From an uncultured Lachnospiraceae bacterium (GTDB lineage: Bacteria; Bacillota_A; Clostridia; Lachnospirales; Lachnospiraceae): a stretch of 5,142 nucleotides of DNA. The stretch spans positions 1 through 5,142 of the forward strand of contig CAJUDN010000102.1 of the NCBI GenBank assembly GCA_910585355.1, in the 5' to 3' direction. This document shows positions 1-4,944 of this stretch, piece after piece. How positions within the stretch are numbered: position 1 is the first letter of the stretch; every line of letters starts with the position of its first letter. The translations under genes and the position numbers were made by a program. Under the pieces are notes generated by a model. It did not search any database. It worked only from the letters and a program-made list of their open reading frames with translations, and had not been told where the DNA came from.

Positions 1-102
1 CCCGATAGTGGTTACACTTTCCGGTATTTTTATATTTGTCAGTCCGCTGCAGCCGAAAAACACCGAATTCCCGATAGTGGTTACACTTTCCGGTATTTTT
101 AT
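1..102. repeat. Perfect 33-base direct repeat within the LRR coding region
   Basis: Bases 1-33 and 70-102 are identical. The spacing of 69 bases is 23 codons, one LRR_5 unit. Both copies encode the same 11 residues (IKIPESVTTIG), indicating a recent unit duplication or gene conversion at the edge of the window; more copies may lie beyond it. Confidence 0.85.
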
Positions 103-1656
103 GCCCGTTATTCCGGCACATCCCGAAAACGCAAAATCCTTAACCTCCATGGCTCCTTCCGCAATTTGAACTTCCCCCACAATTCCTTTCTCACAGAAAA
201 GAACCTCCTTCTTTTCATTCCCATATAAAATTCCATTTTCAAACATGTAATTGGCGTTGCCTGTTTCTATTTTTACATCTGCCAAGTTATTGCACCTAAA
301 AAATATTCCTTCTCCGATACTTGTCACACTTTTCGGTATTGTTACGCTTATTAAATTATAGCAGTCAGAAAATGCATAGTCGCAAATGGTTGTCACCCCT
401 GACGGAATCTTCAATCCTGTCAACTCCCTGCACCCGATAAATGCAGATTTTCCAACACCTGATACATCTTTCCCCTCAATTTTAGAAGGAAGCGTTATGT
501 CTCCGCCCTTTCCAAAAGAGTACCCTGTGATTTCCACTGTGCCATCCTCTTTCTCCTTCCAGGAATACACATGCCGGCCATCCTGAACCGTATATACGCT
601 GTTCCCTTCCGCAATTTTTATCTCAGTCAAATTATCACATTCAGAAAATGCGTGATATCCGATATTCGTCACACTCGCCGGTATGCTTAAGCTCACCAAA
701 TTCACACAGCCTTGAAACGCATTGCTTCCAATAGTTGTCACCCCATCTGATATCTCTGCGTCTTTTAAGCCGCTGCAATTGGAAAATGCATAATCCCCGA
801 TAGTTGTCATCCCTCCAGGTATCCTTACGCTAGCCAAGCCGCTGCAACCCCAAAATGCATATTTCCCGACAACCGCCATGCTTGCTGGCATATTCAGGCT
901 CACAAGATTCGTACAATCTTCAAATGCATAATCCCCAATAGCCGTCACTCCCTCCGGAAGCTCTACGCTGGTCAGGCTTTCATGGCAGGAAAATGCACTA
1001 TTTCCGATGCCCGTCACATTTTTACCTGAAATTCGGGAAGGAACCGTTATGTCTCCCCCATTTCCATGATAGTCTGTAATTTCAAGCGTTCCATCTTCCT
1101 TTTCTCTTGGTTCGTAAATTTCCACAGCGAGTCGGAAAATAGGCTCGTCATTGTTCTTGTATAAATCTCCATCCCGAACCGTATATACACTGTTTCCTTC
1201 TGCAACAATTATGTCGGTCAGATTTACGCAGCCAGAAAACGCATCTGTCTCGATATCCGTGACACTTGCCGGTATCTTTATGGTTGAAAGATTCCTGCAG
1301 CCGGAAAATGCATAATTTCCGATGCGCACCACGCCTTCGGGCATTTCCACTCCTACCAGCATCCCAGAAGATTTTCGGTTAGAAAACGCGTCTTCCCCTA
1401 TTTCTGTCACTTTCTTTCCACTAATTTCAGCAGGAACTTTAACAGTTCCGTCACTTCCCAGAGATTTATAATTATATTTTGTAATGCGCAGCGTTCCATC
1501 GCTTAATTCTTCCCATTCATATCCTGCCTCTGACGATTCATTTTCCATCCCTTCCACATCTCCCTGCGCATTAGCCTCAACAGCCGGCGGCCCGCCAAAG
1601 GCCAGCGCAAACGCAAGGAGCAGCGCAAGCGCGCGTTTATTTACTGTGTTTCTCAT
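1..1656 (-). CDS. BspA-like leucine-rich repeat (LRR_5) surface protein, C-terminus cut by window edge
   Basis: The reading frame is open for 552 codons from the ATG at 1656 to base 1 with no stop, so the C-terminus lies outside the window. Residues 1-30 form a signal peptide: basic start (MRNTVNKR), hydrophobic core (ALALLLAFALAF) and a probable signal peptidase I site after ANA (residues 28-30). A short acidic linker follows. From about residue 70 to the edge there are about 14 LRR_5 units of roughly 23 residues with the pattern IG-x-x-AF-S-x-C-x-x-L-x-x-I-x-I-P-x-x-V-T-x. Three lead-in segments containing DGT-(L/V)-(R/E)-IT and (I)-x-GK-x-V divide them into groups, and EGNSVYTV islands occur twice. 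The family is exported and exposed on the cell surface, and some members bind host or other cells. Whether this one has an LPxTG or wall-binding tail cannot be seen. The start is fixed by tandem GGAGG and AAAGGAG (1667-1678). It overlaps the upstream membrane protein gene by 4 bases, suggesting translational coupling. The family call is firm; the ligand is unknown. Confidence 0.93.
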   Translation of the reverse strand, partial: MRNTVNKRALALLLAFALAFGGPPAVEANAQGDVEGMENESSEAGYEWEELSDGTLRITKYNYKSLGSDGTVKVPAEISGKKVTEIGEDAFSNRKSSGMLVGVEMPEGVVRIGNYAFSGCRNLSTIKIPASVTDIETDAFSGCVNLTDIIVAEGNSVYTVRDGDLYKNNDEPIFRLAVEIYEPREKEDGTLEITDYHGNGGDITVPSRISGKNVTGIGNSAFSCHESLTSVELPEGVTAIGDYAFEDCTNLVSLNMPASMAVVGKYAFWGCSGLASVRIPGGMTTIGDYAFSNCSGLKDAEISDGVTTIGSNAFQGCVNLVSLSIPASVTNIGYHAFSECDNLTEIKIAEGNSVYTVQDGRHVYSWKEKEDGTVEITGYSFGKGGDITLPSKIEGKDVSGVGKSAFIGCRELTGLKIPSGVTTICDYAFSDCYNLISVTIPKSVTSIGEGIFFRCNNLADVKIETGNANYMFENGILYGNEKKEVLFCEKGIVGEVQIAEGAMEVKDFAFSGCAGITGIKIPESVTTIGNSVFFGCSGLTNIKIPESVTTIG

Positions 1657-3368
1657 AATCCATTTTCTCCTTTCCTCCATTTATCCACCATCCGCTTTGC
1701 CTGGATGATGTATTCTTCCACTTCTTCCTGTAAAGTAAAGTCCGGCTTTCTCGTAAGCCGGTACGCAATGGGGTCTGTCCGTTCCTCCGTTTCCCGGAGC
1801 AGCTCCCCCACTTCCGCCACATCCTCCAGCAGCTCCAGCGCCAAAGCGGCGTCCCCCTGCACACTGGCGGCTTCGACGCCCTGGCTTAGCATAATGATAC
1901 AGCGTTCATACCCCTCCATGTAATACCGCCTGAGCCTGACGGACTCCATTTTGTTTTCCGCCATCCCCCGGAAATCCCTTTTCTGGTGCGCCACCGCGGC
2001 CAACACGTCATACGCTTCCGCAACGTAACGGTTTCGCCTCTGAATCCCTTCCGCCAGCTCCTTGGCCCTGTCGCCGTCCGTCTCCTGAATCAGCGCCTCC
2101 CTCCCTGCCTCTGTGTAAAAGGGCAGCAGCCTCACTGAAAGCTCCGGCCTCCCCAGATGCCTGGGAAGCATGGCAAGCCCCGCATAAAGGCCCCCGCAGG
2201 ACAGAGCCAAAGCAAGAATTTTATAAAACGCCAGTTTTCCTCCCGCGGCTATGTTGATTTCCCTGCCCCGACGGCAGTCTGTCAGAAGAATCAGCAGAAA
2301 CCAGACTGACGGGAACTCCAAGTCGAAATCCAGCAGGCAGTGCGCCACCACCACTGTAAGGGCAAGCTGGCGTTCAAAAGGGATGCCTTTTCTGAATATC
2401 TCTCTCCCAAACGCATACAGAAACAGCAAGGCGGGGAAAATCCCAATGTCCAGGGCCATCTGCAAGGCGCCGTTGTGGACAAACCGCACGCTGTAAACCC
2501 CGGTCTGGACGCCCGGCTCCAGGAAATAATACCCTAGATACCCCAGCCCGAAAGGACGCTTCAAACAGAGTCCCAACCCATCCTTCACCTGAAGGACGCG
2601 TTCCTGAAACCCACCTGACTGCAAAGACACCGTGAGGAACCGCCCCACATTCTGCACATTTCCGCTAACCGCCACATAACCGCCGGCGCATGTAAACGCC
2701 AACAGCAGCATGGCCGCCAGCGGCTTCCGCCACTGCCTTTTCCGAAATACCTGTATAATGCAGACAGCCAACGTCATCGCCAACACTGTGCGGCTCCCGG
2801 ACAGAAAAACGCCGGCCAAAAGAACCGCCATCTGAAGCGCTCCCAGCCATCCTTTCCTTCTTTCCCAGTCTTTCCCGGTCAGAATTATCATCCCAATCAG
2901 ACAGAACAGGGCAAACACATTCGGGTACTGGAAAAAGCCGCCCAAGCGCCCAGATATATAGAAGAACGCCAGCCCAGGCTCCCACAATCCCGCAAAGACA
3001 CCGGCTGCTGTCATCACACATCCGACCGCCGGAACCAGTCCCAGCAGGGATTCCCTCTCTTTCTCTGTCGTCTGCATGGCGGCGCACAGGAAAAACAGGA
3101 CGCCCAGCTTCTTAAAAAAGCCAATCCACCCCATCCCTGCATCCACCCCATAAAAGCATGCAACAGAATACAGAAAGGCCATGGCTACAATGGTCAGGCT
3201 CTGCAGGTTCAGATAAAACGCCATCCGCTTCCTGCCCATGGATATGGCGGCGCACAAAAAGCCCAACGCCCCGCAGAAAATGCACGCCATGTACTCATAG
3301 AACAGCCCGAACGCGAAAAAACTTCCTGCAAACAGCGTCTGGAATATACGGTATTCTTTTTTTGCCAT
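1653..3368 (-). CDS. O-antigen ligase / Wzy_C superfamily polytopic membrane protein with soluble helical C-terminal domain
   Basis: The 571-residue protein has about 10-12 hydrophobic segments within residues 8-402, then a charged, helical, TPR-like region (about 405-571). Visible family hallmarks are GGFFQYPNVFALF (143-155), LSGSRT (189-194), RPFGLGYLGYYF (271-282), a loop with FVHNG (H298-N299) followed by ALQMALDIGIFPALLFLY, and AHCLLDFDLEFPSVW (342-356). In O-antigen ligases and related polymerases or oligosaccharyltransferases, such a conserved His in the large external loop takes part in transferring lipid-linked glycan. A Gram-positive has no lipopolysaccharide core, so the acceptor is probably another cell-surface molecule or a protein, or the enzyme polymerises an exopolysaccharide. 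An in-frame ATG ten codons upstream (3398) has no ribosome binding site. The ATG at 3368 has AAAGGAG six bases before it, so it is preferred. The stop overlaps the start of the LRR gene (ATGA, 1653-1656). The superfamily call is good; the substrate is not known. Confidence 0.85.
   Translation of the reverse strand: MAKKEYRIFQTLFAGSFFAFGLFYEYMACIFCGALGFLCAAISMGRKRMAFYLNLQSLTIVAMAFLYSVACFYGVDAGMGWIGFFKKLGVLFFLCAAMQTTEKERESLLGLVPAVGCVMTAAGVFAGLWEPGLAFFYISGRLGGFFQYPNVFALFCLIGMIILTGKDWERRKGWLGALQMAVLLAGVFLSGSRTVLAMTLAVCIIQVFRKRQWRKPLAAMLLLAFTCAGGYVAVSGNVQNVGRFLTVSLQSGGFQERVLQVKDGLGLCLKRPFGLGYLGYYFLEPGVQTGVYSVRFVHNGALQMALDIGIFPALLFLYAFGREIFRKGIPFERQLALTVVVAHCLLDFDLEFPSVWFLLILLTDCRRGREINIAAGGKLAFYKILALALSCGGLYAGLAMLPRHLGRPELSVRLLPFYTEAGREALIQETDGDRAKELAEGIQRRNRYVAEAYDVLAAVAHQKRDFRGMAENKMESVRLRRYYMEGYERCIIMLSQGVEAASVQGDAALALELLEDVAEVGELLRETEERTDPIAYRLTRKPDFTLQEEVEEYIIQAKRMVDKWRKGENGL
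1667..1678 (-). promoter_or_regulatory. Tandem ribosome binding site of the LRR protein gene
   Basis: On the minus strand GGAGG (1674-1678) is followed directly by AAAGGAG (1667-1673), 10 bases before the ATG at 1656. It lies inside the end of the upstream gene. An earlier ATG at 1663 is out of the LRR frame and stops after 8 codons, so 1656 is the start. Confidence 0.75.
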
Positions 3369-3374
3369 TATCCT

Positions 3375-3381
3375 CTCCTTT
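3375..3381 (-). promoter_or_regulatory. Ribosome binding site deciding the ligase-like gene start
   Basis: AAAGGAG on the minus strand lies six bases upstream of the ATG at 3368. It sits inside the potential 10-codon N-terminal extension that would begin at 3398, which argues for the shorter protein. Confidence 0.8.
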
Positions 3382-3391
3382 CTTTTCAATA

Positions 3392-3413
3392 TATACATAT
3401 CTTATGTATACAT
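3392..3413. promoter_or_regulatory. Operator-like palindromes over the -10/+1 region
   Basis: TATACATA (3392-3399) and TATGTATA (3403-3410) form a perfect 8-base inverted repeat with a 3-base spacer. ATGTATACAT (3404-3413) is a second, overlapping perfect palindrome. Together these give three ATACAT half-sites in alternating orientation, overlapping the edge of the minus-strand TATAAT and the expected transcription start. A dimeric HTH protein bound here would block the promoter. The adjacent XRE-type regulator is the obvious candidate. AT-rich DNA gives palindromes by chance, so the call is moderate. Confidence 0.45.
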
Positions 3414-3440
3414 TATATATTGTTCACATCATTTATGCAA
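3412..3440 (-). promoter_or_regulatory. Candidate promoter of the ligase-LRR unit
   Basis: On the minus strand a perfect TATAAT (3412-3417) lies exactly 17 bases downstream of TTGCAT (3435-3440), which keeps only the TTG of the -35 consensus. The predicted transcript would start near 3405 and have a leader of about 37 bases. The weak -35 box fits a regulated promoter, but this is prediction only. Confidence 0.55.
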
Positions 3441-3461
3441 GAATAAGTTTTCCAGTATAAT
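3432..3461 (+). promoter_or_regulatory. Weak candidate promoter of the HTH regulator gene
   Basis: TATAAT (3456-3461) is a perfect -10 box on the plus strand, 58 bases before the start codon. At the expected -35 distance there is only TTTATG (3432-3437, spacing 18) or TTATGC (3433-3438, spacing 17), both poor. A better -35 match, TTCACA (3423-3428), is 27 bases away and too distant. The elements interleave with the opposing promoter, so the two transcripts could compete. Confidence 0.35.
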
Positions 3462-3518
3462 AACCAAAAAATCCAGGCCTGCATATCATTTCGGGCTCTG
3501 GAGGCAGGGAGGCACGGC

Positions 3519-3734
3519 ATGGTACGCTTGCGCATACTGGAAATATTAGAAGAACAGAACCACACCAAATACTGGCTATACAAGCAGCTGGACTTAAGCT
3601 ACCAGAATTTTAACCGGATGGTGACCAACCAGACACAGTCCATCCGGTTTGAAAACCTGGACAGGCTCAGCAGTATCCTTAGCTGCCCTGTCGGCGACCT
3701 GTTTGAAAAGACCCCTGAATCTGATGATGATTAA
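3519..3734 (+). CDS. Small Cro/C1-type (XRE) HTH transcriptional regulator
   Basis: The 71-residue protein is almost entirely one DNA-binding domain of the HTH_26 / YozG-like type. Predicted helices are RLRILEILEEQ (3-13), TKYWLYKQL (16-24), the recognition helix SYQNFNRMVTNQ (27-38) and RFENLDRLSSIL (43-54), followed by the family-typical CPVGDLFE (56-63) and an acidic tail (ESDDD). There is no sensor or enzymatic domain, so it probably acts as a dimeric repressor whose signal is not visible. The start is fixed by AGGGAGG (3506-3512) six bases before the ATG. It is transcribed divergently from the ligase-LRR unit across a 150-base gap holding palindromes, which makes control of that unit and of itself plausible. 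The family call is strong; the target is an inference. Confidence 0.9.
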   Translation: MVRLRILEILEEQNHTKYWLYKQLDLSYQNFNRMVTNQTQSIRFENLDRLSSILSCPVGDLFEKTPESDDD

Positions 3735-3742
3735 ATGCGGAA

Positions 3743-3780
3743 AGGGATACGCAAGATATCTGATATCTTTGCGCATCCCT
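3743..3780 (+). terminator. Imperfect hairpin after the HTH gene, possible terminator
   Basis: AGGGAT (3743-3748) pairs with ATCCCT (3775-3780), CGCAA pairs with TTGCG, and a GATATC is present on each side of a single T. The stem is about 17-18 base pairs with one mismatch and one bulge. It starts eight bases after the stop codon. No proper T-run follows on either strand, so it may be a weak terminator or a 3'-end protecting structure. Confidence 0.45.
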
Positions 3781-3819
3781 CTGCTATTCTCCTGTTTCCA
3801 TACAATTCTGGACAATACT

Positions 3820-3840
3820 ATGAAAGTCTCCGACTTCCAT
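3820..3840. repeat. Dyad of 9 + 3 + 9 bases beside the terminator
   Basis: ATGAAAGTC (3820-3828) and GACTTCCAT (3832-3840) are inverted with one mismatch around TCC. As a minus-strand RNA the mismatch becomes a G-U pair, so the whole stem can form. It lies just beyond the T-run of the minus-strand terminator at 3844-3878 and could act as a back-up. It is short and could be chance. Confidence 0.3.
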
Positions 3841-3843
3841 AAT

Positions 3844-3878
3844 AAAAATAGCCATGCGGCCCGCCGAACGGCAGGCTA
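3844..3878 (-). terminator. Rho-independent terminator of the minus-strand small-gene operon
   Basis: On the minus strand TAGCC (3874-3878) pairs with GGCTA (3849-3853), closing a GC-rich interior that can form GCCG/CGGC pairing. A run of five T follows at once (3844-3848), then ATT. It lies about 40 bases after the stop of the last small ORF and has no T-run in the other direction. This supports the four upstream small ORFs being one transcription unit. Confidence 0.65.
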
Positions 3879-3920
3879 AGAATGATGGACAATTACTATG
3901 TAAATCATTTCACCAGCTTT

Positions 3921-4166
3921 TCATTCCTGCATACACTCCGCAAACAGACGGAATGCATACCTTATCCCCATCACAAAACCATTCTCTTCCGCTGCGCAGG
4001 CCGCCAGGAGGACTTTATCCACGACTTCTTCCCCATTCCGGTTTCCTTCCCGTTCCCATTCTTCCAACAGCCTATAGATGTCCTCCTGTGTCTTTCTGCT
4101 GATTTTTTCTGTATGGCGTTCCTCACGCACCATTTCTACATAAAGGCTCCTTATCTTACCGTCCAT
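3921..4166 (-). CDS. Small helical protein, possibly DUF6809-like
   Basis: This 81-residue protein is highly charged and predicted helical throughout (MDGKIRSLYVEMVREE, then KTQEDIYRLLEEWERE). It ends in EENGFVMGIRYAFRLFAECMQE, which recalls the GFxxGxRxxxRLxxE ending of small DUF6809-type proteins common in Lachnospiraceae. That assignment is from memory of the pattern and is tentative. No catalytic motif, membrane segment or signal peptide is seen. A GGGAG (4172-4176) lies five bases before the ATG, supporting real translation. The start overlaps the end of the preceding ORF by 16 bases, and a terminator follows the stop. It is the last gene of the presumed mobilization-remnant operon. Function unknown. 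Confidence 0.65.
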   Translation of the reverse strand: MDGKIRSLYVEMVREERHTEKISRKTQEDIYRLLEEWEREGNRNGEEVVDKVLLAACAAEENGFVMGIRYAFRLFAECMQE

Positions 4167-4465
4167 ATTATCTCCCAGGGCAGTTTTGCCCTTTCTCCTT
4201 TCCCCGGCTTTGGCCGGTTTCTTTTGCCATTTCTGGCAGCTTTCCCAAAATAGACTGCCGCTGTCAGTCCCCTATCTGTCACAGTTCCCGGTTTATAGAA
4301 CTCTTTTTCGATCCCGAACTTTCTTTTCCCGCTTCCCATACAGCCGGGCAATTCCGCCCAGTTTACCTTATCCCATCCCTCTGGAAATGAAAATAGAATT
4401 TTCCAAGGCTCTGGCTTTTTTAAGCCCGGCAGGTTTTCATTGGAACTCGTTTCCGCATAATGCAT
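4151..4465 (-). CDS. Hypothetical 104-residue ORF of uncertain coding status
   Basis: This frame is the only one open across the stretch. Its ATG shares one base with the stop of the upstream ORF (TAATG), and its end overlaps the next gene by 16 bases, which fits an operon with coupled translation. The product is unrecognised: a Pro/Trp-rich first half (LKKPEPWKILFSFPEGW), then a strongly basic tail (KAARNGKRNRPKPGKGERAK). There is no membrane segment or signal peptide. Against a protein, no convincing ribosome binding site precedes it, and the DNA is packed with short hairpins (4178-4426). It may therefore be a structured non-coding spacer that happens to be open, or a basic nucleic-acid-binding peptide. 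Confidence 0.4.
   Translation of the reverse strand: MHYAETSSNENLPGLKKPEPWKILFSFPEGWDKVNWAELPGCMGSGKRKFGIEKEFYKPGTVTDRGLTAAVYFGKAARNGKRNRPKPGKGERAKLPWEIIWTVR
4178..4426. repeat. Cluster of short inverted repeats
   Basis: Seven small hairpins lie in about 250 bases, most with 3-7 base loops: GGGCA/TGCCC (4178-4191), CCGGC/GCCGG (4204-4217), GCCA/TGGC (4226-4237), GACTG/CAGTC (4253-4269), GGGC/GCCC (4346-4359), GAAAAT/ATTTTC (4389-4403) and GGCTT/AAGCC (4413-4426). GGCAG (4235-4239) with CTGCC (4255-4259) is an alternative pairing. The density is greater than in the neighbouring genes as I read them, but folding was not computed. Confidence 0.45.
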
Positions 4466-4731
4466 TATTCTTTATTTGCGCTTCCACCCATTCTTCCCGC
4501 CTGCTGCAAAACCAGTTCTTTGCGCTCTTCTTCCAGCAGGCTGCGGATCCTGCAGCTCCATACCAGAAATTCAGGGTAATGTTTTATCTCCCTTAATCGT
4601 GACGGGCTCATCTCAAACGCTTTCCCGTCCTCATAGGATGTGCAGGTCACCGCAAAATGGATATACAGGTCGTCCGTACCCCCGTGAACGCCGAACACTG
4701 CCTGATGCCTGGGGGAGCATTCCTCCATCAT
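4465..4731 (-). CDS. Short relaxase-like protein carrying a degenerate MobA-type motif III
   Basis: The 88-residue product contains HQAVFGVHGGTDDLYIHF followed by AVTCTSYEDGKAFEMSPSRLREIK. MobA/VirD2-type relaxases (PF03432) typically show VH-x-DTDHLHIH followed by (I/V)-x-(I/V)-N-x-x-x-x-x-DGK here, where three His bind the metal at the nicking site. In this protein the first and third His are kept, the second is Tyr, the acidic residue is Gly and the Asn is Thr. The roughly 80-100 residues that normally precede it, with the catalytic Tyr, are absent, as is the helicase/primase or coiled-coil tail. Nicking activity is therefore unlikely: it is either a remnant or a repurposed fragment. It overlaps the MobC-like ORF by 4 bases (ATGA), and a second ATG follows directly at 4728. 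The likeness is recognised by eye, not by search. Confidence 0.6.
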   Translation of the reverse strand: MMEECSPRHQAVFGVHGGTDDLYIHFAVTCTSYEDGKAFEMSPSRLREIKHYPEFLVWSCRIRSLLEEERKELVLQQAGRMGGSANKE

Positions 4732-4931
4732 CTGGTTCTTTTCCTTTTCAGGCTTGTCATCATCCTCTGTATGGGGGCTTTCTCCCGGGCGTTTACCCCG
4801 CTCCTCCCCCTTTTATAGATTGTGCCGCCCAGCATCAAATCCTTTACGCTCTGCCCATGCCTTTCTGCCATGTCATACGCCCTCTTTTTTTCTTCTTCTG
4901 TACATCGGAACTCAATTTTTACGTTCTTCAT
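4728..4931 (-). CDS. MobC/ribbon-helix-helix-like small mobilization protein, short form
   Basis: The 67-residue product begins MKNVKIEFRCTEEEKKRAYDMAERHGQSVKDLMLGG. The order of a short beta strand (KIEFRCT), an EEEK helix, then G-x-SV-x-DL-x-LGG is that of the ribbon-helix-helix N-terminus of MobC-type relaxosome accessory proteins, which bind the transfer origin and help the relaxase. Typical members are about 100-130 residues with a second helical region. Here the tail is only a basic stretch (KRGRSGVNAREK, LKRKRTR), so it is short or truncated. The frame also allows a TTG at 4946, but GGAGG (4940-4944) covers that codon and lies eight bases before the ATG at 4931, so 4931 is the start. 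It overlaps the next, relaxase-like ORF by ATGA, the gene order expected of a mobilization module. Confidence 0.65.
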   Translation of the reverse strand: MKNVKIEFRCTEEEKKRAYDMAERHGQSVKDLMLGGTIYKRGRSGVNAREKAPIQRMMTSLKRKRTR

Positions 4932-4939
4932 TTCAGCTT

Positions 4940-4944
4940 CCTCC
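4940..4944 (-). promoter_or_regulatory. Ribosome binding site deciding the MobC-like start
   Basis: GGAGG on the minus strand sits eight bases before the ATG at 4931 and overlaps the alternative TTG codon at 4946, excluding that longer start. Confidence 0.75.

Noticed and set aside
1..1656. Direct repeats in this region as a CRISPR array
   Set aside because: The repeats are diverged, spaced by exact multiples of three and encode LRR_5 units in one long open frame with a signal peptide.
1637..1864. Minus-strand 75-codon ORF bridging the ligase and LRR genes
   Set aside because: It is out of frame with both well-supported genes, and the Trp/Arg-rich product is a frame-shift shadow. The ATG at 1663 within it is not the LRR start.
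2665..3087. Minus-strand ORF of 140 codons
   Set aside because: It is a shifted frame inside the ligase-like membrane protein gene. Its Arg/Cys/Gly-rich product reflects the GC-rich codons of the real frame.
3369..3398. Ten-codon N-terminal extension of the ligase-like protein (MYILKRKERI)
   Set aside because: The ribosome binding site for the ATG at 3368 lies inside this extension, and no comparable site precedes the ATG at 3398, which also lies very close to the predicted transcription start.
3882..4253. Plus-strand ORF of 123 codons
   Set aside because: It is antisense to the 81-residue gene and the hairpin cluster, with Phe/Pro-rich composition and no ribosome binding site. It also begins inside the 3' end of the opposing operon.
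4547..4554. GATCCTGC as an IncP-type nic site (YATCCTG/Y)
   Set aside because: The first base does not fit the consensus, there is no adjacent inverted repeat, and it lies within the relaxase-like coding frame.
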